A stretch of DNA of 64,000 bases from Agrobacterium vitis (GTDB lineage: Bacteria > Pseudomonadota > Alphaproteobacteria > Rhizobiales > Rhizobiaceae). Shown one piece after another: positions 8,072 to 17,753 of the stretch. The position numbers and the translations under genes are program-made. The stretch is from the NCBI RefSeq assembly GCF_013337045.2, contig NZ_CP118259.1, positions 2,666,001 to 2,730,000 of the forward strand. Reading direction: 5' to 3'. Each line of letters begins with the position of its first letter. The stretch's first letter is position 1. The notes beneath the pieces are model-generated. The model worked only from the letters and a program-made list of their open reading frames with translations, was not told the origin of the DNA and searched no databases.

Positions 8072-8610
8072 TGCTTCTGGCCTTCCTGCGTGCCGGGCGT
8101 GTCGGACAACTGAACCATCCAGCTCCCCTGGCGGCCCGTGTCATATTCCTTGAAACCCATTTGCTGGTAACCGCGCTTGAAACAATCTCCGACACCAACG
8201 ATCTTGAACTCGTTTTCCGCCACGCACATGTTGACATTGCCGGTCCAGCGGCCACCACGGGCGGCATCCTCTGCATAGAGATAATAGTAGCGCGATTTCA
8301 GCTCGCCTTCGATCAGCGTCGCGCAGGTCGAAGCGGGTACCTGCCACCAGCCTTCGCTGATCCAGCCTTCCGCCGCCCGGTAGCCAATGGCCACGCCGAC
8401 AAGATTGGCCGAACCATTGCAAACGCGAAAATCCGCCTGCGCGGGTGCGGCATAAGCAATCGGTGAAAATACAATGGTCAAAAACAGGCCGAGACGTGCA
8501 AGACGCCCGGAACCTGTAACGGAAGAGAGTGTGTTGGAATGAGGCACGGCTTCCGACGGAACTCCATTTTTCTGTGTTGCCTTCTTGCGACTATGGACCA
8601 AGAAAGTCAA
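8068..8610 (-). CDS. DUF1036 secreted protein, coupled to pyk
   Basis: Up to 180 residues. A hydrophobic segment (LARLGLFLTIVFSPIAYAAPAQA) at about 37-59 looks like a signal peptide, so the true start may be internal to the long N-terminus given here. The mature part begins FRVCNGSANLVGVAIGYR and includes WISEGWWQVPA and YYYLYAED, the typical DUF1036 pattern with paired cysteines. DUF1036 proteins are small envelope proteins of alpha-proteobacteria without an assigned function. The stop overlaps the pyk start by four bases, so it is the first gene of a two-gene unit; this pairing with pyruvate kinase is positional, not mechanistic, evidence. Confidence 0.85.
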   Translation of the reverse strand: MTFLVHSRKKATQKNGVPSEAVPHSNTLSSVTGSGRLARLGLFLTIVFSPIAYAAPAQADFRVCNGSANLVGVAIGYRAAEGWISEGWWQVPASTCATLIEGELKSRYYYLYAEDAARGGRWTGNVNMCVAENEFKIVGVGDCFKRGYQQMGFKEYDTGRQGSWMVQLSDTPGTQEGQKQ

Positions 8611-9053
8611 CGCAGCTCTAATCGATTGTAATCCCCACGCGAATGATGAGGGGTGAGTTTGACTGAATGGTGACGCGGCCCGTCCCTTTGCGGATCAGAT
8701 GCTTCTTTCCCACAGGCTTGAACCGCACTCGTTATCACACGAACGATCATAAGGCGTTAAGCGGCATGAAGTATCCCTTTTAAATCAGCCTGCTGCATAA
8801 TTCCTTAAATCCAACCCGATTTAAGGAATTATGCAGCAAATTTGAAGTGCGGCGGCATTTTTTATGCGTTTGACCAAACCCATAAATCTCCAGGCTTGAA
8901 AAACCGGTGATAATCCTGTTTCTGCGCGGCAGCCGGTCCAAATTCGACCCAAAGGATCCTTAGAATAAGAGGAAATCTCCTAGAATAATCGGTGAAGGAT
9001 GCTTCACACGCATCCCCCATAATAGACAATCCCATCACATAAATGTGTCAGCC
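8611..9053. other. Divergent intergenic region with palindromic element
   Basis: About 440 bases between the DUF1036 gene (minus) and an amidohydrolase gene (plus). No gene seen. It contains the perfect 21-bp inverted repeat at 8791-8838 and must hold promoters for both directions. Confidence 0.5.
8791..8838. repeat. Intergenic palindromic element, copy 2 (perfect)
   Basis: Two perfect 21-base arms (8791-8811 and 8818-8838) around a six-base CAACCC loop. The arms combine TGCTGCATAATT with CCTTAAATC. It is the cleanest member of the family also seen at 1200-1236 and 13055-13108. It sits between divergent genes, which is not where a terminator is expected. Confidence 0.7.
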
Positions 9054-9857
9054 ATGAATGACTTCAAACCCTATGAGACGATAGCAGGCGACAACAGCCT
9101 GGGCCTCGTGCTGCTTGCCGACCACGCCATGAACCGGCTGCCTGCCGCCTATGGCACGCTTGGCCTGCCAGATAGCGCTTATCTGCGCCATATCGCCTAT
9201 GATATTGGCGTGGAAAGCCTGACCCGGCAATTGGCGGCGCGGCTCGGCGTGCCGGCGGCGATGTCCTGTTTTTCCCGGCTGCTGATCGACCCAAACCGGG
9301 GCGAGGACGACCCGACGCTGGTCATGAAAATTTCCGATGGCGCGATCATTCCGGGCAACCACCCGATCACCACGGAAGAATGGCAGCATCGGGTGGAAAA
9401 TTTCCATCGGCCTTACCACCGCGCTGTTGAACAGTTGCTGGCCGATGTTGCCTCGGCGAGTGGCAAGGCACCGCTGGTGCTCTCGCTGCATTCCTATACG
9501 CCCGCCTGGAAGGGCGTGGCCCGCCCCTGGCATGCCGCCGTGCTCTGGGATAGCGATGAGCGCGCCGTGCGACCGCTGATCGACGCCCTCAGCCTGCCAG
9601 GCGACATTCTCGTCGGTGACAATGAACCCTATGACGGCGCCTTGAAGGGCGATACACTCTACCGTCATTGCATGGTGTCAGGCATGCCCCATGCGCTGCT
9701 TGAAGTGCGCCAGGACCGGATTGGCGACGAAGCCGGCATCACCGCCTGGGCAGACCGGCTGGAGCCGATTTTCGCCGCATTGAACCGCGAGCCTGCCCTG
9801 CACGAATGGCGGCAATTTCCATCCCGCACCGGGCCCTACCCGGCCCTGGATAAATGA
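9054..9857 (+). CDS. N-formylglutamate amidohydrolase family protein
   Basis: 267 residues from ATG 9054 (an in-frame GTG lies three codons upstream). The family hydrolyses N-formylglutamate to formate and glutamate at the end of one histidine degradation route, but many rhizobial members are not in hut operons and may act on other N-acyl amino acids. Visible features: LLADHAMNRLP near residues 19-29, RLLIDPNRGEDDP near 78-90, VLSLHSYTP with a probable metal-binding His, and LEVRQDRIGD near the C terminus. Its stop overlaps the DUF1244 gene start by four bases. A second FGase-family gene is at 57724-58620, on the other strand. Confidence 0.88.
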   Translation: MNDFKPYETIAGDNSLGLVLLADHAMNRLPAAYGTLGLPDSAYLRHIAYDIGVESLTRQLAARLGVPAAMSCFSRLLIDPNRGEDDPTLVMKISDGAIIPGNHPITTEEWQHRVENFHRPYHRAVEQLLADVASASGKAPLVLSLHSYTPAWKGVARPWHAAVLWDSDERAVRPLIDALSLPGDILVGDNEPYDGALKGDTLYRHCMVSGMPHALLEVRQDRIGDEAGITAWADRLEPIFAALNREPALHEWRQFPSRTGPYPALDK

Positions 9858-10174
9858 TCGGACAAAAGATGAGCGAACTGACCACGGAACAGCAAACCGA
9901 ACTGGAAGCAGCGGCCTTTCGGCGTCTTCTGGCGCATTTGCGTGAACGCAGCGATGTGCAGAATATAGACCTGATGAATCTGGCCGGGTTCTGCCGCAAT
10001 TGCCTCGCCAATTGGTATCAGGACGCAGCCGACTCCAAGGGGGTCGAGATGACCCGCGACGAGGCGCGCCATCATGTCTATGCAATGCCCTATGAACAAT
10101 GGAAATTGCGGCATCAGAAACAGGCGAGCGAGGCCCAAAAGGCGGATTTCGAAGCCTCACGCCCGCAGGACTAG
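9854..10174 (+). CDS. DUF1244 family protein
   Basis: 106 residues if started at the overlapping ATG 9854, or 101 from ATG 9869 (MSELTTEQQ). The body contains RRLLAHLRERSDVQNIDLMN, then FCRNCLANWY with a CxxC pair, and EARHHVYAMPYEQWK. This cysteine/tryptophan-rich pattern defines DUF1244, a small conserved family of unknown function common in alpha-proteobacteria. The ATGA overlap with the preceding amidohydrolase shows translational coupling, and the conserved trio FGase-DUF1244-DUF2312 is a familiar order in Rhizobiaceae. Confidence 0.88.
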   Translation: MIGQKMSELTTEQQTELEAAAFRRLLAHLRERSDVQNIDLMNLAGFCRNCLANWYQDAADSKGVEMTRDEARHHVYAMPYEQWKLRHQKQASEAQKADFEASRPQD

Positions 10175-10394
10175 CTTCGGGAATGGCACCGGGCACGGAT
10201 AATTTTGCCGCCCCCTCCCTGAGACTTCATGGGGATATGAAGATATTATCCAATCTGGACAAGGTTTTACCCGATATTCCGCTGACCCATCCGCCAAGGG
10301 CCGGGCTTTGCGCCATGCAAAAGAACTTGACGTGGCGCGGAGTTCACGGCACGTCACCCCCACTCAAATGACCATCCCCAGCAAGGAGATCCCC

Positions 10395-10658
10395 ATGTCT
10401 GATGCTCATGGCGTCGCCCGTGACCAACTTCGCGCTTTTGTCGAGCGCATCGAACGCCTTGAAGAAGAAAAGAAGACCATCGCCGACGATATCAAGGACG
10501 TCTATGGCGAAGCCAAGGGCATGGGCTTCGACACCAAGATCTTGAAAAAGGTCATCGCGCTGCGCAAGAAAGATGAGCAGGAACGCATGGAGGAAGACCT
10601 GATCCTCGACACCTATCTTCATGCGCTGGGCATGATCGAAAACCCGCCGGAAGGCTAA
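10395..10658 (+). CDS. DUF2312 (UPF0335) family protein
   Basis: 87 residues from ATG 10395, which has a strong AAGGAG nine bases upstream; longer upstream frames are rejected. The protein is a charged helical hairpin: [20 protein letters not shown], then [20 protein letters not shown]. This is the full-length UPF0335 signature. The domain resembles the GapR nucleoid-associated protein of Caulobacter, which binds AT-rich, overtwisted DNA, so a DNA-binding role is likely by family knowledge. It is monocistronic or the last gene of the FGase trio; 220 bases separate it from DUF1244. Confidence 0.9.
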   Translation: MSDAHGVARDQLRAFVERIERLEEEKKTIADDIKDVYGEAKGMGFDTKILKKVIALRKKDEQERMEEDLILDTYLHALGMIENPPEG

Positions 10659-10718
10659 AACACCGGATCGAAAGTTAAGAACCGGCCTTCGGAAACCTCC
10701 GATCCGCAAACAAAACTG

Positions 10719-10756
10719 AGAGCATCGTGCTGATTCCTGTTTCTACACGATGCTCT
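10719..10756. terminator. Hairpin between convergent DUF2312 and LysR genes
   Basis: Perfect 11-bp stem AGAGCATCGTG / CACGATGCTCT with a 16-base loop. It lies 60 bases after the DUF2312 stop and ends 7 bases before the LysR stop, so it may serve both strands. No T tract, so it may instead be a repeat of the AGAGCATCGTG type. Confidence 0.4.
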
Positions 10757-10762
10757 ATCCAC

Positions 10763-11722
10763 TCAAGCCAATTCCAACTCTTGCAATCTGGTCATGTCTT
10801 GATTGTCGGGCGTGAAAAAGGCCTGCCGATCCTGCTTTGTTGATCGCATCACTTCTCGCATGAAGCCCGATAGCGCCTGGTTTTTGCGGGTATGAAGCGC
10901 CTTCATGGCAATTTCGACATCTGAAAGCGGATCGAGACGCTTACCGGCAACCTCGATCAGACTTTGCAGGCCACCCATGGCAACCTGACTTTCGGCAAGG
11001 GCTGTCACGCCAAGACCCGCGGCGACGGCAGCGCGCAAATGGCTGTAGCTTTGCCCTTCATAAGCAATCCTGAAAGGGACACCTGCCGATTCCAGCCGTT
11101 GAATGACATGGTGACGATAGACGCATCCCTCACGAAACGGCACGAGAGGCAGGGGCTCACGCTGGCGCAAGCGAAAGCCCGGTCCCGCCGCCCATAGCAA
11201 TAACTCACGACTTAACGTCTTGTGAGCGTTGCTCACCTCCCCCTGCTGCGTCCTGATCAATGTCTTGACAATGGCAACATCGAGTTCGCGTTGCTCAAGC
11301 CGCTTCTCAAGCCTTGTGGAAAAATCGGAAATCACCGTCACGTTGCAGTCAGGATGCAGCGCCTTGAAGCGACCAATCAATTCCAGCAGCCAGTTCATGT
11401 CAATGTCATCCATGACACCGACCCTGATCGTTCCCTTCAGACCCGGACGCTCCAGACACATCCAGGCATCCTCAAGAACTGCCAGAATTTTAATGGCAAA
11501 AGGAAGCAGCTTTTCACCCGCTTCTGTTGGTCCTTCGAAATGCCCACGGCATCGATGAAACAGCTTTTCACCTAGAATATCTTCCGCAGCGCGAATTTGA
11601 CGGGTAACGGCGGTCTGCGTCCGTGACTGATCTTTCGCCGCATTGGTGAAACTGCCGTGCTCACAAACCGAGACAAATGCCCTGATCTGGTCAAGCGTCA
11701 ATAACCGCAGACTTTGCTTCAT
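10763..11722 (-). CDS. LysR-family transcriptional regulator
   Basis: 319 residues from ATG 11722 (MKQSLRLLTLDQIRAFV). The N-terminal winged helix covers about residues 9-68, with SFTNAAKDQSRTQTAVTRQIR as the recognition region and LGEKLFHRCRGH at the wing. The effector domain follows, starting about GTIRVGVMDDIDMNWL. LysR regulators usually activate a divergent gene and repress themselves; here the divergent gene is an AEC-type transporter at 12035 and a 9-bp dyad lies between them (11863-11893). The inducer is not predictable. If the transporter is really broken, this regulator may have lost its target. Confidence 0.93.
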   Translation of the reverse strand: MKQSLRLLTLDQIRAFVSVCEHGSFTNAAKDQSRTQTAVTRQIRAAEDILGEKLFHRCRGHFEGPTEAGEKLLPFAIKILAVLEDAWMCLERPGLKGTIRVGVMDDIDMNWLLELIGRFKALHPDCNVTVISDFSTRLEKRLEQRELDVAIVKTLIRTQQGEVSNAHKTLSRELLLWAAGPGFRLRQREPLPLVPFREGCVYRHHVIQRLESAGVPFRIAYEGQSYSHLRAAVAAGLGVTALAESQVAMGGLQSLIEVAGKRLDPLSDVEIAMKALHTRKNQALSGFMREVMRSTKQDRQAFFTPDNQDMTRLQELELA

Positions 11723-11862
11723 AATGCCTCGCGCGCATTTTCTACCACGATAATTCATTTTGAATCCGATGCAACACATAATAGAACTTCAGGGCAGCGC
11801 AGAATAACGCAAAGCATTGAAATAAAATATCATTTTTGCTTCCATCAAGAGGAAAGACCAGA

Positions 11863-11893
11863 GTATGGTGATGACGTTTCCATCTCACCATAC
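11863..11893. promoter_or_regulatory. Candidate operator between LysR and transporter genes
   Basis: Perfect 9-bp inverted repeat GTATGGTGA / TCACCATAC with a 13-base spacer, in the middle of the 312-base divergent region. Its position and interrupted dyad form fit a LysR-type binding site, but the classic T-N11-A spacing is not exact. The rest of 11723-12034 shows no gene. Confidence 0.4.
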
Positions 11894-12034
11894 GTCCAGA
11901 TTGTCCGGTTTTTCCATTGATAGCGGACCGGATGATCCCGCTAGGACCAGGCACGGTGCTCCAAGTGCGTTTGCTCTGTCACACAGCCATCGGGCCGTGT
12001 TTTCCCATCGCCCTTTTCAGATCGAGCAAATTTC

Positions 12035-12988
12035 ATGTTACAGGTCGTTATTCCCGTTTTTCTTGTCATTCTGGTTGGTTATGGTTTTGGAAGGAAGCAT
12101 CAGTTTGCTGCTGAAGCCGAAAAGCTGATCAATGAATATGTTCTGTATATTGCCCTGCCAGCCTTGCTCTTTCTGGCGGTGGCGCGGGCCAACCCGGCGG
12201 ATCTCGCGCAGTGGCCGTTCATGGCGGCCACTTTGACCGGAATTGCTGCGGCCTACCTTGCCGGTCTGTTTCTGGCCAGAGTGAAAGGGGTTTCGGCACC
12301 GCAATCCTCTATCGTCGGCATGGCCGCTTGTTATGGGACAACGTGATATATGGGCATTCCCATCCTGATTGCCGCCTTCGGTCCCAACGCCGCTGTTCCT
12401 GCCGCCATTGCAACAATATTGCATAACATTCCAGCGATCATGGCCGTGATCATCACCCATGATCTCACCGGCCAAAAACAGTCCAGCCCCTTGGCCAGCG
12501 CCGGACGCGCCTTGGCGACGACCTTGAAAAATCCGCTGACGATGGCCGTTTTAGCCGGAGCGCTTTTTTGCCTGCTGAGAATTCCACTGCCGACCATGCT
12601 CACCTCTTTCGCAGGCTTTCTGGCGGCGGCAGCCGGACCAACAGCGCTTTTTGCCCTTGGTCTCGGCCTTGCCAGAATTCCTTTTTCAGCAGCACGGCTC
12701 TCCGCCATGGCTGGTTGGATTGCACCGGTCGTCCTGATAAAGATCGTGATACAGCCGCTGGTAACGCTCGGTATGATCGCGATCGCCTTCAAGGCGGATA
12801 TCGATATCTGGTATGCGACGGCTGTTGTGATGGCAGCACAGCCCATTGGCGCTGGAGCCTATGTTTTTGGCAGGAAATACGGCTATTTCAGTGAAGAAAC
12901 ATCCCTGGCGATTATCGTGTCGCTGCTGATAACGGTCTTGACCCTGACGCTCGTTTTACAGTTCTTTGCCGCATCCATGCCAGGTTAA
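12035..12988 (+). pseudogene. AEC (auxin efflux carrier) family transporter interrupted by in-frame TGA
   Basis: The frame from ATG 12035 codes for a typical AEC transporter (LQVVIPVFLVILVGYGFGRK, then several membrane helices) but meets TGA at 12344-12346 after 103 residues. The same frame then continues without shift from the next codon to the stop at 12986-12988, another 213 residues starting YMGIPILIAAFGP. Family members read YGNTGYMGIP here, so the TGA replaces a glycine codon (GGA to TGA would do it). Total length, about 317 residues, is normal for the family. Either a recent nonsense mutation, a sequence error, or suppressed reading. AEC proteins export organic anions such as malonate or malate; substrate unknown here. 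Confidence 0.85.
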
Positions 12989-13008
12989 AAACCAGCACCC
13001 ATGTTTAC

Positions 13009-13040
13009 AGCGCCGTGCGCCATATATGGCGCACGGCGCT
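13009..13040. repeat. 32-bp perfect palindrome
   Basis: Two 16-base arms without spacer, reading AGCGCCGTGCGCCATA and its exact complement, 20 bases after the AEC stop. As RNA it would be a 14-bp hairpin with a tiny loop. No T tract follows. It may end the AEC transcript or be a palindromic repeat. Confidence 0.6.
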
Positions 13041-13054
13041 ATAACTCTCTATAT

Positions 13055-13108
13055 CTGCTACATAATTTTCTCTTTAAACCGATTCCGGTTTAAAGAATTA
13101 TGCAGTAG
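13055..13108. repeat. Intergenic palindromic element, copy 3 (imperfect)
   Basis: Core CTTTAAACCG / CGGTTTAAAG at 13072-13081 and 13086-13095, flanked by CTGCTACATAATT on the left and AATTATGCAGTAG on the right. The flanks match the arms of the element at 8791-8838 with a few changes and a short indel. Confidence 0.6.
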
Positions 13109-13221
13109 GTCCGATGCCATAGAGCCCTCGTTACCCTCTTTGAGGGCCTGAACATCATCTCCCTCTTGCAAAACCTACGACGGGAAATGCGGGAACCATC
13201 CAAGCCCTACCTGCAGATATG

Positions 13222-13249
13222 AAAAAACCCGCGGTTACGCGGGTTTTTT
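13222..13249. terminator. Bidirectional intrinsic terminator
   Basis: Perfect 12-bp stem, AAAAAACCCGCG / CGCGGGTTTTTT, around a GTTA loop. It has T6 in both directions and lies between the AEC gene (plus) and the DUF882 gene (minus). The third structural element in the 12989-13294 gap, which holds no gene. Confidence 0.85.
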
Positions 13250-13294
13250 ATGACCAGATATGTAGCCCTGCCCGAAGACGAAGGCTCGGTATAC

Positions 13295-15229
13295 TTACCG
13301 AACCGCGCCGAAGCGGCCTGGATCGATGGCCTGGGCCCCGGGAGTAAAGCCGGTCTGCGATGCCTCGACCGGTGCCGTGATGGCCTGGGTCACGACACGA
13401 CCGCCACGGCCGGCTTTATTGGGGACGGAATTTTCCGAGGGCTCGATCCGGTTCTTGTTCATCGCCCATTGCGAAATCATCGTGCGTGTCAACTCAGTCC
13501 CGCCGGTCAGGCCACGGCTGGCCGCATCCGCTTCACTCGGTCCAGGGCGTCCGCCCTTGACGGGAAGCGAAGCTTCACCGGCACGGCTTGCCGATTTGGG
13601 CTGGTCAAAAACATCGCCAAACTGACCCGCACTCGGCTTGGCGCGGGAGGGTTGCGCAAGCGAGGCCACCTGTTGCTGCTGTGCCTTAGCTTGAGCTGGC
13701 GGCTGGGTCACGCCCTGAGCCGGAAGTGGTCCCTGCGTGAGAACGGCGACGGCTTTCGGCTGCACTGCCGGGGCCGCTACAGGCTGAGGTCTCTCGACGG
13801 GAGCCGCAGGCCGAACTTCGGCAACGGTGGGAGCAACAGAAGGCGTTGGCCGGTCACGCGGGATCACCACGGTCTTCAGCGGCGCGCCATCCTGGCTCTG
13901 TTGCAGCGCCTCGGCGGCTGCCGGAGAAAGCATGGCTTCTTCGACCGTGGACGGCTCGTCGCTCATCTGTGGACGCTGTTGCGGCAGAGTTGCCGCCATG
14001 GCATCGGCAAGCGCCGGACGGCCAGCTGGCACCGGAATATGCTGGGCAATAGGGTTACTATCATCAGGCGATCCAAGCGACGCGGTCATCACAGGCTCGG
14101 CGTCACCCTTCATACCACGTGGCCCGAGCAGGGTCGGCACGGGGACCTTGTAGGCGGCCAGATCTTCATAGCCGTTTTGCTGCGCGGAAGCGTCACCCGA
14201 CGGATTGCCCGCGACTTTCTGCAGAGCATCCTCGGCAGCATTGCGCCCGCCAGGAGAATAAAGCGCCACAGCCAGACTATCGTCACCCTGGCGCAGGGAG
14301 GGACGCGATTGCGGAACGGGAGCCGCGATATCAGGCGCTGCGGAGGCCACAGCCACAGGCATCGGACTGGTCGGCGTTGGATTGGTCAGCTCGGCAGGCC
14401 TTGGCGTAGCGGCAGGAGCCGATGCCCGCACCGGTGCGGCTGGGGCTGAATCTTCGTCGCCCTCGTCCTCATCACCGCTGCCAAACAGCATGGCCATCAG
14501 ATTTCGCGGCCTGCCGCGCGGCGAAGATTTATTATCCGCCATCAATATTTGTTCAGACCCCAGGCGTTTCTTATATTCCTCCATCGCTACCTGGTAGCCG
14601 GGAAGCGGCTTGCCATCGGCGGGAATATGCAGGGTCTTGCCATCAGGGAACATGCGCACCAGTTCGCTGCGCGGAACGCGCGGCCAGGAGCGGACGCCCG
14701 CCACATCCATATGCACGAAAGGCGAGCCGGAATTGGGATAATAGCCCACGCCGCCCGCCTGGAATTTCATGCCGATATCGCGCAGGTTTTTCAGCGGCAC
14801 GCCAGGGATGAAGAAATCCATGGCAGTGCCATTCATGTGCTGGCTTTCCTTGGCAACGCCGGAAGAGCGCGAACGCAACATGGCATTGGTGGCCGGTGAG
14901 CGATAACCGGAAACGACATAGATATAACCGCTGGCGCCCGCCTTTTGATAGACCGACCAGACGAGGTCGAACAGGCGCGGGTCCATCTTGGTCGCTTCGT
15001 TGCGACGCCAATCGCGCACAATATTATTGAGCTGCTGCAAGCCCTTGGGATCATAGCGGCCATTGCGCTTGAAGGTGATTTCCTGCTTCTCGCCGGTATG
15101 GACAAAGAGAATTTTCAGCGAGCGCGTTTCCGCAGCAGCAGAACCGGTCGTAGCATAGAGGGCGGAAAAGGCGATCGTCATCAGGACCAGAGCCGTCAGA
15201 AACAGCTTGGATATGTTCGCCCAAATCAT
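13295..15229 (-). CDS. DUF882 / M15-like peptidase domain protein with long Pro-Ala tail
   Basis: 644 residues from ATG 15229 (MIWANISKLF), chosen because a clean signal sequence follows; an upstream TTG at 15289 with GGGGACGG before it is the alternative and would add 20 residues. After the signal (about 1-32) comes a DUF882 (YcbK-like) domain, about 35-215, with zinc-site motifs SQHMNGTAMDFF (His, Asp) and FVHMDVAG (His), typical of D,D-peptidase-fold proteins acting on peptidoglycan. The remaining 400 or so residues are low-complexity, rich in Ala, Pro, Gln and Val, presumably disordered, without a recognisable domain. Related short proteins lack this tail. Likely periplasmic cell-wall enzyme; the tail may span or bind the wall. 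Confidence 0.85.
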   Translation of the reverse strand: MIWANISKLFLTALVLMTIAFSALYATTGSAAAETRSLKILFVHTGEKQEITFKRNGRYDPKGLQQLNNIVRDWRRNEATKMDPRLFDLVWSVYQKAGASGYIYVVSGYRSPATNAMLRSRSSGVAKESQHMNGTAMDFFIPGVPLKNLRDIGMKFQAGGVGYYPNSGSPFVHMDVAGVRSWPRVPRSELVRMFPDGKTLHIPADGKPLPGYQVAMEEYKKRLGSEQILMADNKSSPRGRPRNLMAMLFGSGDEDEGDEDSAPAAPVRASAPAATPRPAELTNPTPTSPMPVAVASAAPDIAAPVPQSRPSLRQGDDSLAVALYSPGGRNAAEDALQKVAGNPSGDASAQQNGYEDLAAYKVPVPTLLGPRGMKGDAEPVMTASLGSPDDSNPIAQHIPVPAGRPALADAMAATLPQQRPQMSDEPSTVEEAMLSPAAAEALQQSQDGAPLKTVVIPRDRPTPSVAPTVAEVRPAAPVERPQPVAAPAVQPKAVAVLTQGPLPAQGVTQPPAQAKAQQQQVASLAQPSRAKPSAGQFGDVFDQPKSASRAGEASLPVKGGRPGPSEADAASRGLTGGTELTRTMISQWAMNKNRIEPSENSVPNKAGRGGRVVTQAITAPVEASQTGFTPGAQAIDPGRFGAVR

Positions 15230-15631
15230 GGCCGAGCGGTCAAGCCGCCCTGGCCCTGAGGGCGATACAAATGCACCAGATATCCGCAAAATCCGTCCCC
15301 GTCAGAAAAGTCACATCGCTCGCTTATCACATGACTGTGAAATACGGTATCCACATGGCAATTTTGCCACATCGTTCAAATTGATTCATATATGGTGAAC
15401 CAATTCATAACAACCCATTGACAACCAGTAATCAATCATCCTTACCCGGGGGTTAACAACTATCGAACCGGCAGGCGTTTCTGCGGAACGCACGATATTG
15501 TCATCCCGCACTGCCCAACGCGAAATTCGGCGTCCTTATAGCCCAAAATGACAACGCCGCCCACCCTGTCAGGTGCGCGGCGTGTTCAAATCTTCAGCCG
15601 GGCGCTGAAACAAACCCGGATATCAGCTTTT
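15230..15631. other. Gene-free gap upstream of the DUF882 gene
   Basis: About 400 bases, AT-rich in the centre, between two minus-strand genes. It contains the terminator at 15554-15583 and presumably the DUF882 promoter. No gene seen. Confidence 0.5.
15554..15583 (-). terminator. Terminator of the AAA+ response regulator gene
   Basis: ACGCCGC / GCGGCGT stem (15554-15560 with 15577-15583) extended inside by CACC / GGTG. On the minus strand it is followed by TGTCATTTT, about 50 bases beyond the regulator stop. Confidence 0.6.
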
Positions 15632-17179
<1,548 letters not shown>

Positions 17180-17753
17180 TTTTAGCTCCCCGAGTCCTTA
17201 TGGCGTCTGGCGCCGGTTGAAACAATGGACCATGTCCGTAAGCGGCAGAATCAAAAACGCGATCCTGTTCCAAATTCGGCCTTTCCGAATTCGGCCTTTC
17301 CGAACCCGGCCACAAACCCTGAAAATGCTGCGCATTTCAGGTTCCCTCCGCAAGCAAAGGCTGTAACCGTCGTCCTTGTCCCGCAAAATGCCATGGAGTT
17401 TTGAAAAACAGGTTCCAACATTTGCTAGGATTTTATCTATAGCCCGCCAAACTGTCCGCTTCGATACAATGCCTTAAAAAAAAGACTGCAAAAAGCCATG
17501 GAATCCCGGCCTTCGACACAGTCCAATTCCTCCGTGCCGCGATTTTGTCAAATATCGGCACAGACGTCTTTTACCTAAAATGCCAGATCGACGGGTAGAA
17601 TGGCAAGCGCTGAAATGCACAGACATCTGCCATATGCTGTTGTCGGGTGCCTTTGCCATGCTATGACTGGGGATATCTCATGCCAAACGCATCGGACCGG
17701 CGCCTGTTCCATTTTGGTGACGGCACGGCCCGAAAGACCTCAAGGGTGCCATC
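17180..17753. other. Gene-free gap with a tandem 15-bp duplication
   Basis: 574 bases between divergent genes (regulator on minus, pepF on plus). No credible gene. It contains the direct repeat at 17273-17302 and a hairpin-like GTGCCG / CGGCAC pair near 17536-17563. Promoters for both neighbours are expected here. Confidence 0.5.
17273..17302. repeat. Tandem 15-bp direct repeat
   Basis: AATTCGGCCTTTCCG occurs twice head to tail (17273-17287 and 17288-17302), about 95 bases upstream of the response-regulator start. Likely a slippage duplication or a doubled binding site. Confidence 0.6.
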
